From contig NZ_JAVDDV010000001.1 in assembly GCF_030848565.1 (NCBI RefSeq), positions 372,001 through 436,000 of the forward strand: a stretch of 64,000 nt of DNA. The letters run 5' to 3'. Shown piece by piece: positions 43,804-53,542 of the stretch. Every line of letters starts with the position of its first letter. Within the stretch, counting starts at the first letter, position 1. A model generated the notes under the pieces. The model was given only the letters and a program-made list of their open reading frames with translations, did no database searches and was not told the origin of the DNA. Made by a program: the position numbers and the translations under genes. The DNA is from Natronolimnohabitans sp. A-GB9. GTDB lineage: Archaea; Halobacteriota; Halobacteria; Halobacteriales; Natrialbaceae.

Positions 43804-45294
43804 TCACGTTCGAAACGCGGCCAGTGCGTTCCAGACGGGATCCAGTTCCGTTCGTGTGGCGACGTACGTCTCGTACAGTTCGTCGTAGGTCGTCACAGCC
43901 GCGGCCCTCGGTTCGTACCGACTTCGGTCGCCCGCCAGTTCGTCGGTCGCCGTCTCGAGGTCGGGAAAGACGTCCAGTCCGACCGCCGCCAGCGTCGCTG
44001 CCCCCTTTGCTCCGGGTTCGTCGGCGGCCGGGACGACGATTTCGGTGCCGACACAGTCGGCGACAAGTTGACAGAGAAACGCCGACCTGGAGCCGCCGCC
44101 ACCGAGCGCGATCCGATCCGGATCGACGGGTAGGTGCTCGATGCAGTCCCGAACTGCGAGCGCGAGCCCTTCGTAGACTGCCCGAACGAGATGGGCGTTT
44201 CCGTGTGTCGGTGCGAGTCCGAGAAACCCCGCTCGAGCCGTCGGATCGGTAAACGGCCCTCGCTCGCCGGTGTCACTCAAGTACGGGAGGTACAACAGTC
44301 CCTCACTTCCCGCCGGAACCGACCGCGCCCGCTCCTCGAGCGTTTCGAACGACGCGCCGTCGGTGAGTTCGGTCTGTACCCACTCGAGGCTTCGCGTGCC
44401 CGAGTTCGAGCCGATCGCGGTCGTCCAGCGACCGTCGACGCCGAGGGCCATCCCGATACTCGTCTCGGTCTCGCCCGGTCCGGTTCCGATTACCTGTGTG
44501 AACAGCGAGGTGCCGATCGAGGCCGCACTGTCGCCCGGCCGAATCATACCGCTGCCGATCGCCGACGCGACGACGTCGATCGTGCCGGCTACGACGGGCG
44601 TTCCTTCCGGCAGCCCCGTCTCGCGGGCCGCCGACTCCGTTATGCCACCGACGACGTCTGTCGGGCGACGAAGCGGCGGAATCAGCGATTCGAGTCCCGC
44701 GACGCCAGCGGCTTCGAAAACGTCGGGGGCGAACGCGGTCGTCTCGCGGTCGACGAACGGAACCGTCGCTTCCGCGTAGTCGATCGACCGCTCACCCGTC
44801 AGCGCGTAGCCGAGCCAGCCCGTACAGGAACACGCCGTCGTCGCCCGCTCGAGCGTGTCCGGTTCGTTCTCGGCGAGCCATCGCAACAGCGGTAGACTCA
44901 TCCCGGGGTACGGTCTCGAGCCACAGGTGTCGACGATCGTCTCGAGCGTGCCATCGCACTCCCACGCGTCGACGATCCCGGCGGCGCGGCTGTCCGACCA
45001 GAGGATCGCGTTCCGGACCGGCTGGCCGTCGGCGTCGAGCAGCCAGCACCCGTCGCCCTGGCCCGTCAGTCCGATGGCTTCGATCGACAACTCCTCCTCG
45101 AGGGCGTCGACGACGCCCCGAATCGCCGCCGCGGTGGTCGACCACACCGCGGTCATCTCCTGTTCGGCCCAGCCGGAGTCCGGGGTGTGGACCGACTGCG
45201 TCTCCGACGCCGACGCCACTCGCTGTCCGTCCCTGTCGTAGGCGACGGCCTTGACGGTTCGCGTACCCGCGTCGATCCCGAGGAAAACGCTCAT
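43804..45294 (-). CDS. FGGY-family carbohydrate kinase
   Basis: A 496-aa sugar kinase. It has the N-terminal phosphate loop FLGIDAGTRTVKAVAYDRDG, then IEAIGLTGQGDGCWLLDADG, ILWSDSRAAGIVD and the C-terminal ATP-binding block RIALGGGGSRSAFLCQLVAD. The family phosphorylates xylulose, ribulose, gluconate or erythritol-like substrates; motifs do not decide which. ATG at 45294. There are no transporter or isomerase genes nearby, so the substrate is open. Confidence 0.85.
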   Translation of the reverse strand: MSVFLGIDAGTRTVKAVAYDRDGQRVASASETQSVHTPDSGWAEQEMTAVWSTTAAAIRGVVDALEEELSIEAIGLTGQGDGCWLLDADGQPVRNAILWSDSRAAGIVDAWECDGTLETIVDTCGSRPYPGMSLPLLRWLAENEPDTLERATTACSCTGWLGYALTGERSIDYAEATVPFVDRETTAFAPDVFEAAGVAGLESLIPPLRRPTDVVGGITESAARETGLPEGTPVVAGTIDVVASAIGSGMIRPGDSAASIGTSLFTQVIGTGPGETETSIGMALGVDGRWTTAIGSNSGTRSLEWVQTELTDGASFETLEERARSVPAGSEGLLYLPYLSDTGERGPFTDPTARAGFLGLAPTHGNAHLVRAVYEGLALAVRDCIEHLPVDPDRIALGGGGSRSAFLCQLVADCVGTEIVVPAADEPGAKGAATLAAVGLDVFPDLETATDELAGDRSRYEPRAAAVTTYDELYETYVATRTELDPVWNALAAFRT

Positions 45295-45355
45295 CGGGAA
45301 GAAGAGGCGTATAGAGCGTCTTGAACGCTCCCTTCCGACACCCGCCGACGGTCGG

Positions 45356-46081
45356 CTACTCGAGTCGTGCGTCCGTAATTCGCAACCGACCACGGGTCCC
45401 GTCCCACTCGGTCTCGTACTCGAGGTCGATCCGTCGATCCATGTGTGGCCCGTCGACGACCAGCGTCTCGAACTCGCCGCCCTCGCCGAGGATGTGGACG
45501 CCGTACTCCTCGTGTTTCGCCTCGAGTTCTCGGATCGCGTCTCGGTCGAGAGTGCGGCCGAGCCAGGACTCGTCGAGGCCGTAGGCGGCGACCTGGATGA
45601 TCGTTATCTCGAAGCCGGCCTCGAGCATCGCGTCGGCCAGCTCCCGTGGGTCTTCCTGCCAGAGGGGAGCGAACAGCTCACAGCCGAGTCGGTCGCACAT
45701 CCCCTGAATACGGTTCGTCTGATACTCGCTCTCGACGGCGCCGGCCGTGACGCCGGCGATACCGTCCTCGAGATCGGCGTCGAGGTCCGCGAGGGCGGCC
45801 TCGAGGGGCTCGAGTTCGTCGTCGCCCTGCACGCTCGAGTCGCGAACCGACTCGGCCTCGAAGTCGGCGGGTTCGACGTCGACCAGTTCGATCCCGATGC
45901 TTTCGGCCGCCAGCGCCGCGAGCTCCGTCGCGGGGACGTGATACAGATACGAGTCGTCGCTCGGGTGGACGGTGACGAGATGGGAGACGTCGAGCCCTTC
46001 CTCGAGGGCCCGGTATACGGCCCACGCAGAGTCCTTGCCGCCCGAAAAGAGACCGACCCACGTGCCGTCTGCGTCGCTCAT
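45356..46081 (-). CDS. dph6: diphthine--ammonia ligase
   Basis: A 241-aa ATP pyrophosphatase (PP-loop) that makes the final amide of diphthamide on elongation factor 2. It has GLFSGGKDSAWAVYRALEEG at the N terminus (SGGKDS), then GVTAGAVESEYQTNRIQGMC, LWQEDPRELADAMLEAGFE and GGEFETLVVDGPHM. All are signature segments of the MJ0570/Dph6 family. ATG at 46081. Same strand as neighbours but with a 49-bp gap from the DUF373 gene. Confidence 0.88.
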   Translation of the reverse strand: MSDADGTWVGLFSGGKDSAWAVYRALEEGLDVSHLVTVHPSDDSYLYHVPATELAALAAESIGIELVDVEPADFEAESVRDSSVQGDDELEPLEAALADLDADLEDGIAGVTAGAVESEYQTNRIQGMCDRLGCELFAPLWQEDPRELADAMLEAGFEITIIQVAAYGLDESWLGRTLDRDAIRELEAKHEEYGVHILGEGGEFETLVVDGPHMDRRIDLEYETEWDGTRGRLRITDARLE

Positions 46082-46130
46082 GGGTAGGGATACGCCCGGA
46101 GGAGTAAAGGGATACCGAGTCCGTGTCCGC

Positions 46131-47465
46131 TTATTTGTCTGCGTTCGGGCCCGTATCGTCGTCCGAACGTGGCTCGGAGTGGTTCGGATGGTCGTCCTGT
46201 AGCGTCCCGGACTCGTTCGTCGACCGAGGGTCCGATCCATCCGGCTTCGTCGGCGGTCCGCCGTCGGTGAGTTCGGATGCCGACGCCGGGGCCGTCTCCA
46301 GTCCCGATTCCGGCTTCGAATCGTCGTCCCCATTTTCGGCGTCGTCGGACCGGGACGCGCTGAACGACGACGCGATACGGGCGCCGACGAGACTGACGAC
46401 GATCGCGGTCACGACGAAGATCGCGAGTCGTTCACTCGCCGTCACCACGAAACTCTCGTTCGAGACCACGCCGAACTCGTAGGCCGGTACGACGAGCGAG
46501 TCGATCACGCCCTGTTGCTCGAGGAGGTACGCCGAGAACCCTCGTACGACCAGGCCGACTGCGACGACGATGAACGGCAGGTTGAGATAGGAGCTGCGGA
46601 TCGGTTCGTCGCCGATCGCCTCGTCGAGCAGCCGGCCGGCACTCGCTGTCAGCGCGGCCACGGCGAGCCACGGCGCGCTGTCGAAGGCGAACTGTAACGC
46701 CGGGACGACGATCCCCGAGTGGCCGTCCAGATTCGAGACGCCGAGCGCGCCCACGAACAAACCAACGAGTGTCAGTCCGGCGGCGACGACGTATGTGACG
46801 ACCGAGACCTGCCCGGAGTACAGCGACTCCCGGACCTGGTGGGCCAGCCTCGTCAGCAGCTCGTCGACGTTGAACCCCTTATAGAGGAGGAAGACGCCGA
46901 TGACGGTCGTGATCGCTGCAGCGCCCTCCGCAGGCCCAACGAGGGTCGCAAGCATCGGAAAGACCAGCAACGTCAGTCCGATGGGAACGAGGACCGTCTG
47001 ACGGAGCTCCTCGTCGGCGAGAAACTGTTTTAATAGGTAGTACGTCGACTCGATATCCCGTGCCTGCCGGACGACGACGCGGTCGACCGAATCGACCCGG
47101 ACACGGCTCTCGACGATCGGCACCAGCCGCTCGTCCTCGGCGCTGTCGATGACGACGACCGCGGAGTCAGGGTCGTACTCGGCGACCAGCTCGTCGACCT
47201 GGGTGGCGACCGATCGGTCTGCCGAGACCATCGACTCCCGGTCGCCCGAGACGACCGCGACGACGACGTCCTCGTTCTCGTCGCGTAAGTTCTGGGCGAC
47301 GCGCAAGGTCTCGAGCAGGGAGTTGACCCCCGAGTCCTCCGGGTCCGCCAGTCCGACGTCGGTCACCAGCGCGCGGACGGCCTCCCAGCCGACGACAGGT
47401 GACCGTAGGCCGGTCTTACGACCGACGTCGTCGGTCCGGTCGAGACAGACGACCAGCGTTGTCAC
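46131..47465 (-). CDS. DUF373 family membrane protein
   Basis: A 444-aa protein of the archaeal DUF373 family (COG2237). A cytosolic N-terminal domain of about 165 residues (TLVVCLDRTDDVGRKTGLRS, GVNSLLETLRVAQNL, VVVAVVSGD) precedes seven or so transmembrane helices and a roughly 70-residue acidic, disordered C terminus. The likely start is the GTG at 47465 (VTTLVVCLDRTDDVG); an upstream frame to 47564 is not family-like. Function unknown. Confidence 0.8.
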   Translation of the reverse strand: MTTLVVCLDRTDDVGRKTGLRSPVVGWEAVRALVTDVGLADPEDSGVNSLLETLRVAQNLRDENEDVVVAVVSGDRESMVSADRSVATQVDELVAEYDPDSAVVVIDSAEDERLVPIVESRVRVDSVDRVVVRQARDIESTYYLLKQFLADEELRQTVLVPIGLTLLVFPMLATLVGPAEGAAAITTVIGVFLLYKGFNVDELLTRLAHQVRESLYSGQVSVVTYVVAAGLTLVGLFVGALGVSNLDGHSGIVVPALQFAFDSAPWLAVAALTASAGRLLDEAIGDEPIRSSYLNLPFIVVAVGLVVRGFSAYLLEQQGVIDSLVVPAYEFGVVSNESFVVTASERLAIFVVTAIVVSLVGARIASSFSASRSDDAENGDDDSKPESGLETAPASASELTDGGPPTKPDGSDPRSTNESGTLQDDHPNHSEPRSDDDTGPNADK

Positions 47466-47544
47466 GGTAGCCGTTCCATTCTGTGTAACGATAAAACCAC
47501 TTACTCGAGGGGCGATTCCGGCCTCGAGCGACGCCTCGAGGCTC

Positions 47545-47626
47545 GTATGGTCTTCTGTCGTCACGTTCTGCCGATCGCCGATCCCGTCCTGTCGATCGAC
47601 GAGACAGCGAGACAGCAGTCCGTCTC
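47545..47626. repeat. 82-bp hairpin repeat, ATACGGACTGCTGT family, copy 4
   Basis: Left arm GTATGGTCTTCTGTCGTCAC..TGCCGATCG, right arm CGATCGACGAGACAGCGAGA followed by CAGCAGTCCGTCTC. Less perfect than the other copies. Its right end overlaps the sppA stop codon (47625-47627), so it again marks a gene's 3' end. Confidence 0.6.
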
Positions 47627-48620
47627 AGGTCCGCAGTCTGAACTCCCGGTCCTCGGCGAGTCCGGCGATCCCAGCGCCGAAGGCGTAGGCGATCTGCTGG
47701 GCACCGGTCCCGACACGTGCCATCAGTGGCCGCTCGGGTTCGAACTCCTCGACGGCAACCGCGTCGCGCTCGAGTCGGTCCGCCAGTTCGTCCTCGAGGT
47801 CGCGACGCGTCCCTAGCTCGTCGACGAGCCCCAGCTCGTGGGCCTGCTCGCCGAGGTAGATCCGGGCCTCGGTGTCGCGGACGAACTCGGCGTCGAGGTC
47901 GCGACCGTCGCTGACCCGCTCGACGAACGTCTCGTAGTAGTCGTCGATTAGCCCTTGTAGATACTCGCGTTCGTCCTCCTCCATCTCCTTCAGCGGAGTT
48001 CCGGCATCCTTGAACTCGCCGGCGGCGAACCGTTCGTAGGAGAGCCCGACCTTCTCGGCGAGGTCGCTGGCGTTGACCCGGGAGCCGATGACGCCGATCG
48101 AGCCGACGATAGAGCCGTCACGTGCCCAGAGTTCGTCACAACCGCTTGCGATCCAGTAGCCGCCGCTGGCACAGACGTCGGTCGTGTAGGCGATCGTCGG
48201 GCCGTCGAAGCGCTCGGCGGCGAGTCGGATGTCGTCGCTGGGAACGACCTCGCCGCCGGGCGTGTTCAGCTTCAGCAAGAGCGCATCGACGCTGTCGTCC
48301 TCGTTGGCTCGATCGATCTGTTCGACGATGTCGTCGGCCGGCGTCGATTGGGGACTCGAGGGGAACCGGCCCCCGCCACCGTCGCGCGTGATCGGTCCCT
48401 CGACGGCGACCTCGGCCGCGTTGTAGCCGGGGAACAGCGACTGTGCGATATTGCCGGCGATACGGAGTCCCACGATCACGACGACGAGCGCGGCGATCAC
48501 TCCAAACAGATCCGTCAGCGTCTCCGGATGGACGACGAACAGTGCGACGCCGGCGACGGCGAAGACGGCCGCACCGACGACGACGACCAGGAGTCGACCG
48601 ATACCTTCGCTACTAACCAT
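47625..48620 (-). CDS. sppA: signal peptide peptidase SppA, S49 family
   Basis: A 331-aa membrane serine protease. Two transmembrane helices occupy residues about 8-58. The protease domain has AVEGPITRDGGGG, LLKLNTPGGEVVPSDDIRLA, the Ser nucleophile in DVCASGGYWIASGCDEL, VGSIGVIGSRVN and the catalytic Lys probably in FAAGEFKDAGTPLKEM, as expected for the Ser-Lys dyad of S49. It degrades cleaved signal peptides. I chose the ATG at 48620 over a GTG at 48629. Confidence 0.88.
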   Translation of the reverse strand: MVSSEGIGRLLVVVVGAAVFAVAGVALFVVHPETLTDLFGVIAALVVVIVGLRIAGNIAQSLFPGYNAAEVAVEGPITRDGGGGRFPSSPQSTPADDIVEQIDRANEDDSVDALLLKLNTPGGEVVPSDDIRLAAERFDGPTIAYTTDVCASGGYWIASGCDELWARDGSIVGSIGVIGSRVNASDLAEKVGLSYERFAAGEFKDAGTPLKEMEEDEREYLQGLIDDYYETFVERVSDGRDLDAEFVRDTEARIYLGEQAHELGLVDELGTRRDLEDELADRLERDAVAVEEFEPERPLMARVGTGAQQIAYAFGAGIAGLAEDREFRLRT

Positions 48621-48755
48621 ACCGGACACCTCGCGTCATAGCCGTATCTGTGCGTGGCATCCGGTAAGGATTGGTGGTTCGAGACGGGAATCGACCGTGT
48701 TCGACCGTCGTCTGTGTCTGCCGACGACCGAGAGCGGTCGTTCGATGGCAAAAAA

Positions 48756-50117
48756 CTAGTCGTCGAGTTGCTGTGACGCCTGTGATGGTGGCGCCCCCTG
48801 GGGCTGTGCCGCCGACGGATCGGACTGTCCGTCAGTCGTCGAATCGCTCTCGTCTGCTGCCGTCTCTTCGGCGTCGACGGCTGCTCGTTTCGACCGACGC
48901 TCCCGAAACGCCGAGAGCAGGTTGAGTCCGTCACGGAGGAACGGCAGCGGATCACCCGTGACCGCGTAATCGAACCGCGGCTGGCTGACGATCGAGGCCG
49001 CGACTTCACGCGTCGCGTCTACGAGTGACGGCCGCTCGACCATCGGATACTCCTCCGTCGCCACGCTGTGGAGGTAGCTGAGCTCGCCCCGTAGCAGATG
49101 GCCGCCGATCCCGATTTCGTAGGAATCGCCTGCCTCGACCGACTCGCCGATGGCTTGCTGCCAGTAGTAGTACGGAAAGTCCGCGCCCGCCCGGACCGAA
49201 AACGGCAGCGACGACCAGAACCGCGGGTTGACCTCCATGAGCTTGTACTCCTCGTCGTCTGGATCGCGCAGGAACTCGACCATCGCGAGCCCGTGCCACT
49301 CGAGTTCGTCGAGCAGGGCCCGGCCGGCCGACTCGAGGTCGGGATCGTACACCGTTTCGCGATAGGCGCTGGGGCCGCCACAGTACTTCCAGCCGCGGCG
49401 CTGACAGTGCTGGAACGTCGCGACCGGCTCACCCTCGTCGTAGAGCGCGAAGAAGCCGAACTCCCTCGAGTCCGGAATCCGTTCCTGGACCAGCGGTACG
49501 TGTCCGCGTCGGTTTTCGATCTCCTCGAGGTCAGGTGGCGATCCCGGCCGCTGGTACTCCGTCGAACCGATCATCACCGTCTCGGCGTCGGCGCCGAGAT
49601 AGGTGGAAGCGGCGACCGTGTACCGTGGCTTGACGATCGTCTCGCGGTCCCAGTCGGTCCACTGATCGACCAGTTCGGTTTCGGGAACTGCGACGTCGGC
49701 CGCCTCGGCGGCGGCGAACAGTTCGACGCGGTCCTGAACCCGACGCAGCGTCTCGAAGTCGGGCCAGTTGGTCTCGACAACCTCGGCGAACGCGTCCTTG
49801 CGGTCGGCGAGGACGTAGATGTCCTCCTCGCGGACGGGAACGATCGTCTCGACGTCGGGTCGCTCCGCGAGGTCGAGTAATGCGTCGCCGTAGGCGGTCA
49901 GGTCCTCGGTCGGATCCGGGACGGTGACGAACTCGTCGCAATGTGTCGAGCACGTCGCCGGCGTATCCGACGACTCCGAGGCGACGAGCGTTCGAACGCC
50001 GCGCGGACGGAGCGAACGGAGACAGGCGACAGTACTCGGCGCGTCGATTCCAGGCACGAGTACGCCCGGATCTGTACTGTGGCGGTGCATAGTCGAAGGC
50101 TGATTATCAGTCGTCAT
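48756..50117 (-). CDS. ATP-grasp carboxylate-amine ligase
   Basis: A 453-aa ATP-grasp enzyme. The N-terminal Rossmann-like part has VLVPGIDAPSTVACLRSLRP and PVREEDIYVLAD. The ATP-grasp body has TIVKPRYTVAASTYLG, PLVQERIPDSREFGFFALYD, and the Mg-binding KLMEVNPRFWSSLPFSVRAG near residue 290. The last 45 residues are low complexity (Ser, Gln, Asp). Relatives join a carboxylate to an amine or sugar-linked group; the substrate is unknown. ATG at 50117 or 50090. Confidence 0.82.
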   Translation of the reverse strand: MTTDNQPSTMHRHSTDPGVLVPGIDAPSTVACLRSLRPRGVRTLVASESSDTPATCSTHCDEFVTVPDPTEDLTAYGDALLDLAERPDVETIVPVREEDIYVLADRKDAFAEVVETNWPDFETLRRVQDRVELFAAAEAADVAVPETELVDQWTDWDRETIVKPRYTVAASTYLGADAETVMIGSTEYQRPGSPPDLEEIENRRGHVPLVQERIPDSREFGFFALYDEGEPVATFQHCQRRGWKYCGGPSAYRETVYDPDLESAGRALLDELEWHGLAMVEFLRDPDDEEYKLMEVNPRFWSSLPFSVRAGADFPYYYWQQAIGESVEAGDSYEIGIGGHLLRGELSYLHSVATEEYPMVERPSLVDATREVAASIVSQPRFDYAVTGDPLPFLRDGLNLLSAFRERRSKRAAVDAEETAADESDSTTDGQSDPSAAQPQGAPPSQASQQLDD

Positions 50118-50681
50118 CAGTAGTGAGTGGATACCGCGATACTGCGGGTCGCCGCTCGGTTTCACGAGTCGCTACGAAACCCGTGTGTCGCGACGTGGCT
50201 CGCTGCTTCCCTGGTATGAGATACCGCATGGCATCCAGTACGGAATCGTTTCGCCTTCCGGTTCAAAGACGTGAACGAACGGCCAGTCGACGTGTTTACC
50301 ACGTATTCCCGTACAGCCGTACCAACAGCTGACACACACGGGTCTACTTTCATACCCCTTCTAGGGTCAAGCCGATAACGTAGACGGACAAAAGCGCTCA
50401 CGTCGTTCACACAGTGTGAGAGATCATAGCAAACTGACGAGTCGTGGGGAGAAAACAGCGAGACGATTATACAGAGCGATGTCCCGATGTCCCGGCCCGA
50501 TCCGAGTGCGGAGGCTCCGAAACGTCGGGCCAGGAAACCGCGGTAGCGTCTCCGCTCTCGACGCGCGACCGAGTGCGTTCACTCGTCACAGCAGTAGCTG
50601 GAGAGGTACTGCCTCGAGACGGCAGCCGAAATCGAACGCGAGAGAACGAACCTCGAGTCCGCGTCGGTAGACGAAATCGAC
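50118..50681. other. 564-bp gene-free interval
   Basis: Between the divergent end of the ATP-grasp gene and the stop of the coiled-coil gene. No coding-like frame, tRNA or convincing hairpin was found. It contains scattered AT-rich spots (for example tttcatacccct near 50349) that could be the ATP-grasp promoter region. Confidence 0.5.
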
Positions 50682-51563
50682 TTAGAGCAGCCCCGTCTTC
50701 TGGAGCTTCATCAGGTCCTCGGTGTCCAGGGTTTCGCCTTCCTTGAACTTCTGATAGATTTCTTCGGCCTCTTCTTTGGCCTCCTCTTTCTTCTTGTCAC
50801 GCTCGGACTTGCGCTCTTCTTCCTCTTTCTTGTCCAGTTCACGCAGGCGCTTCTGGACGCGGACGAAGTCCTCGTGGTGCTGGTCGGCGGCCTCCTGGGC
50901 CTCGACGAACTTCTCGTGCATCTCGTCGGCCTCGTCACGGATGTCGTCGGCCTCGCGGTAGGCCTCGATCATCTGATTGTGATGTTCCTGGGCCTTGTCC
51001 GCGAGCTCCGTGACTTTCTGGTGGTGCTGGGAGGCTTCAGAACGGACTTCCTCGGCTTCCTCGACGAGCTCTTCTAGGTCCTCGTTTTGCTCGAGCTTTT
51101 CCTTGCGCTCTTCGTACTCCTCGCGCTTGGACTCGATCTTCTCGATGAGCTCTTTTTCCTCTTCGCTCGAGAGAACCTCGGTCTGCTGTTTAAACTCGAG
51201 CTGTTCGATCTCTTCCTCGAGTTCCTCGAGGTCTTTCCCCTCGTCGAGCTCCATGTCCGACTTGAGCTTCTCGACTTTGTCGAACAGCTCGTTGGCCTCG
51301 GCGTTTAACTCGTTGCGTTTTTCTTTGTGCTCTTGGACCTGTTCGTTGAGCTCGTCGCGTTTCTCGCGGTGCTCCTGGGCTTCGTCGACCTTCTCGCGTG
51401 TCTTCGCGTTGAGGTCGTCGCGCTTGGATGCGCGTTCGGAAGCCATCTGGTTGAGCTCGTTTCGCCGGTCTCGCAGCTGTCCGGCCATCTTGATGAGCTC
51501 GCCTTTGGATTTGTTTTCGAGGTCGTCCTCCGTCAGTTCGATGTTTTGCGATTCGTCTACCAT
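50682..51563 (-). CDS. coiled-coil protein (COG1340-like)
   Basis: A 293-aa highly charged protein, almost wholly predicted coiled coil from residue 10 to 285, rich in E, K, R and Q with heptads such as REKVDEAQEHREKRDELNEQ and EEEIEQLEFKQQTEVLSSEE. A helical hairpin break falls near EGKDLEELEE. Family relatives are annotated only as uncharacterised coiled-coil proteins. It resembles the arms of SMC but lacks any head domain. ATG at 51563. Confidence 0.78.
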   Translation of the reverse strand: MVDESQNIELTEDDLENKSKGELIKMAGQLRDRRNELNQMASERASKRDDLNAKTREKVDEAQEHREKRDELNEQVQEHKEKRNELNAEANELFDKVEKLKSDMELDEGKDLEELEEEIEQLEFKQQTEVLSSEEEKELIEKIESKREEYEERKEKLEQNEDLEELVEEAEEVRSEASQHHQKVTELADKAQEHHNQMIEAYREADDIRDEADEMHEKFVEAQEAADQHHEDFVRVQKRLRELDKKEEEERKSERDKKKEEAKEEAEEIYQKFKEGETLDTEDLMKLQKTGLL

Positions 51564-51905
51564 GTATTAGTCAAACCTCTGTGCCATACCGCACCGGGAG
51601 CGATCGCCCGTCTCGCAGGAGACACCCGTCGGTCGAGTGTCTCTGGAAGCGTCAGAGCGGACACACAGCGTCCGCTCACGATCTGCGAAACCTCGGTGAA
51701 TAAGATTTCCTGTCATCGATCGTCGAGCGATACGCGCCCCGGTGGCGTTCTGGTAACCCTACCTACTGGCGCTTTCAATTTAAATGTACCGGTCCGCAAC
51801 CCCCCGAAAACCGTTGACAGGGGAGCCCTCGTACTGTGTCGTGGGATGACATGGTTTCGGGACAGTATATAAATCAGTTCGCCGTCGCCGAGTCGACACA
51901 CAGGC
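51564..51905. other. 342-bp interval between cetZ-like and coiled-coil genes
   Basis: No gene accepted. Two small perfect hairpins lie upstream of the coiled-coil gene: GAGACAC/GTGTCTC (51619-51643) and GCGGAC/GTCCGC (51657-51675). A TATATAAAT box is at 51867-51875 and ATTTAAAT at 51778-51785. These could be the coiled-coil gene's regulatory region and long leader. Confidence 0.45.
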
Positions 51906-52994
51906 CTAAAACAGATCGTCGAGTTGATCGTTGGCGAACTGTTCGGCGGGATCCGCTTTCGTCTCCGCTCGCTTCTGTTCACGGTTCGCCTCGCGTGCGC
52001 GCTCCATGAAATCCTGGATCCGGTCGGAGCGTTCCGTCCCGCCGAGCAACACCAGCGCACCGAGCCGATCGCTCTCGAGCGGGAAGTCGCCACCCCGAAC
52101 CTGCATGCTCCCGGTCTCGTCCTCGAGCCAGCGGCGGGCGCGTTCGACGCCTTTCCGCGGGATGCGGTCGGGGTGGCCGGCGATGACCAAAAGCGCCGAG
52201 TCGGCCGTCGTCGCGTCGGGCAGACTCGTCCCGGTCAGAAGAGCCTGTCGCGAGACGCTCATCGCAGTCCGGATGTTCTCGGCGCTGTCCTCGCTTGCGA
52301 TCTCGCTTGCGTAGCCAAGCGACGCGATCCCGCCGGCTCGTAAGGTGTTGATTACTTCGCTCGAGTCGACCACACTTTCGCCGACACCCTCGACGGCCTC
52401 GCCGGACGCAAACAACAGCCCCACTCGCTTGGCGATCCGTTCGTTGATCGTCTCGAAGGCCCCTTCGATGCTTTCGCCCTGTTCGTGCCAGGCGTCGTTG
52501 TCGACCAACAGCGTCGCGTCGGCTTCGCGGACGATGGTCTTTAGCGACCGTCCTGCGTTGGCCTGGTAGAGCGCTCCCTCGTTGCGCCCCGGGAGGACCC
52601 CGAGCGCGTAGATGGGGACGTCGTAGACCTGCTGGAGGTGGTGGACGAGCACCGGCGCGCCGCCGCTGCCGGTGCCGCCGCCGAGACCGGCGACGACGAA
52701 GATCGCTTCGGCCCGGGAGGTGACGCGGCCGTCGAGAGCGGTCATCACCTGCTGGATGTCCGACTGCATGACCTCGGTGCCGAGTTCGTTATCGCCGCCG
52801 ACGCCGTGGCCGTTGACGCGGTCGGCACCGATCAGTTGCGTGTCGACGTACTCGAGTGACTGGAGGTCCGGCTTCGCGGAGTTGACTGCCAGCGCACCCT
52901 GGACGGCTCCAAAGTCCATCTCCGCGTCGAAGCGGGCGAGCCGTTCGGTAATCTTCCCACCGGCCTGCCCGACACCGATCAGGGCAACTTTCAT
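51906..52994 (-). CDS. CetZ-type tubulin-like protein
   Basis: A 362-aa tubulin/FtsZ superfamily GTPase of the archaeal CetZ group. It starts MKVALIGVGQAGGKITERLA. The GTP signature is [20 protein letters not shown] near residue 104, and the nucleotide-contacting VGGDNELGTEVM precedes it. CetZ proteins control cell shape and motility rather than ring formation. The C-terminal 45 residues are charged and end ANDQLDDLF. ATG at 52994; an upstream ATG at 53024 adds only 10 poorly conserved residues. It is the second tubulin-family gene in the window. Confidence 0.86.
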   Translation of the reverse strand: MKVALIGVGQAGGKITERLARFDAEMDFGAVQGALAVNSAKPDLQSLEYVDTQLIGADRVNGHGVGGDNELGTEVMQSDIQQVMTALDGRVTSRAEAIFVVAGLGGGTGSGGAPVLVHHLQQVYDVPIYALGVLPGRNEGALYQANAGRSLKTIVREADATLLVDNDAWHEQGESIEGAFETINERIAKRVGLLFASGEAVEGVGESVVDSSEVINTLRAGGIASLGYASEIASEDSAENIRTAMSVSRQALLTGTSLPDATTADSALLVIAGHPDRIPRKGVERARRWLEDETGSMQVRGGDFPLESDRLGALVLLGGTERSDRIQDFMERAREANREQKRAETKADPAEQFANDQLDDLF

Positions 52995-53115
52995 GTGTCT
53001 TTCATGAGAGGGCGAGACTTTCAACGTTCCGGTGATGGCGATCTCTTGGGAGCGGACCGGTCGATCGGCGAACTCGATAACAATATCTTTCAGCGAGATA
53101 CCCGTTTCGTCGCGT

Positions 53116-53541
53116 ATGTTCTACGAACAGCGGATGAGCGTCCCCGACACGCCCGCCGACCTCCGTGCCGAGTACGAGGACGACCTCCGGGCGGTCGTCG
53201 ACCAACACGGCGTCGATACCGTCGCCGAGGAGACCGACGTCGACCGCGAGACCGCCGACGCGCTCCTCGAGGGGGAGTCACCTGAGCTGACGATCGCGGA
53301 AGCCGCCCAGATCCAGTCGCTCGAGGACGGCGAACCCGACCCCGACGAGATGGTGACCATCGCCTGCGAACACCTCCTGCTCGGCATGTCGACGGCTGTC
53401 CTCGACGTCGACGGAATCGAGACCGAGATCGAGATCGATCTCGAGGCAAAGGAGATCCAACAGAAGATCGAACAGCGCGCGCCGATGACACTGGCGGAGT
53501 TCGTCCACATCCAGTACGTGATCGCCGACGGCGCTCCCTGA
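53116..53541 (+). CDS. conserved haloarchaeal protein, DUF5791-like
   Basis: A 141-aa acidic protein starting MFYEQRMSVPDTPADLRAEY. It has an HTH-like helix pair (VDTVAEETDVDRETADALLE), LTIAEAAQIQSLEDGEPDPD and a C-terminal EIDLEAKEIQQKIEQRAPMT. I recall this as DUF5791, a Halobacteria-only family. It is divergent from the cetZ-like gene with 121 bp between starts. Function unknown. Confidence 0.7.
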   Translation: MFYEQRMSVPDTPADLRAEYEDDLRAVVDQHGVDTVAEETDVDRETADALLEGESPELTIAEAAQIQSLEDGEPDPDEMVTIACEHLLLGMSTAVLDVDGIETEIEIDLEAKEIQQKIEQRAPMTLAEFVHIQYVIADGAP

Positions 53542-53542
53542 A

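Noticed and set aside
51775-51852. 25-codon ORF with two cysteines near a TATATAAAT box on the minus strand
   Set aside because: The box is only about 18 nt from the ATG, too close for a leaderless start, and nothing supports conservation.
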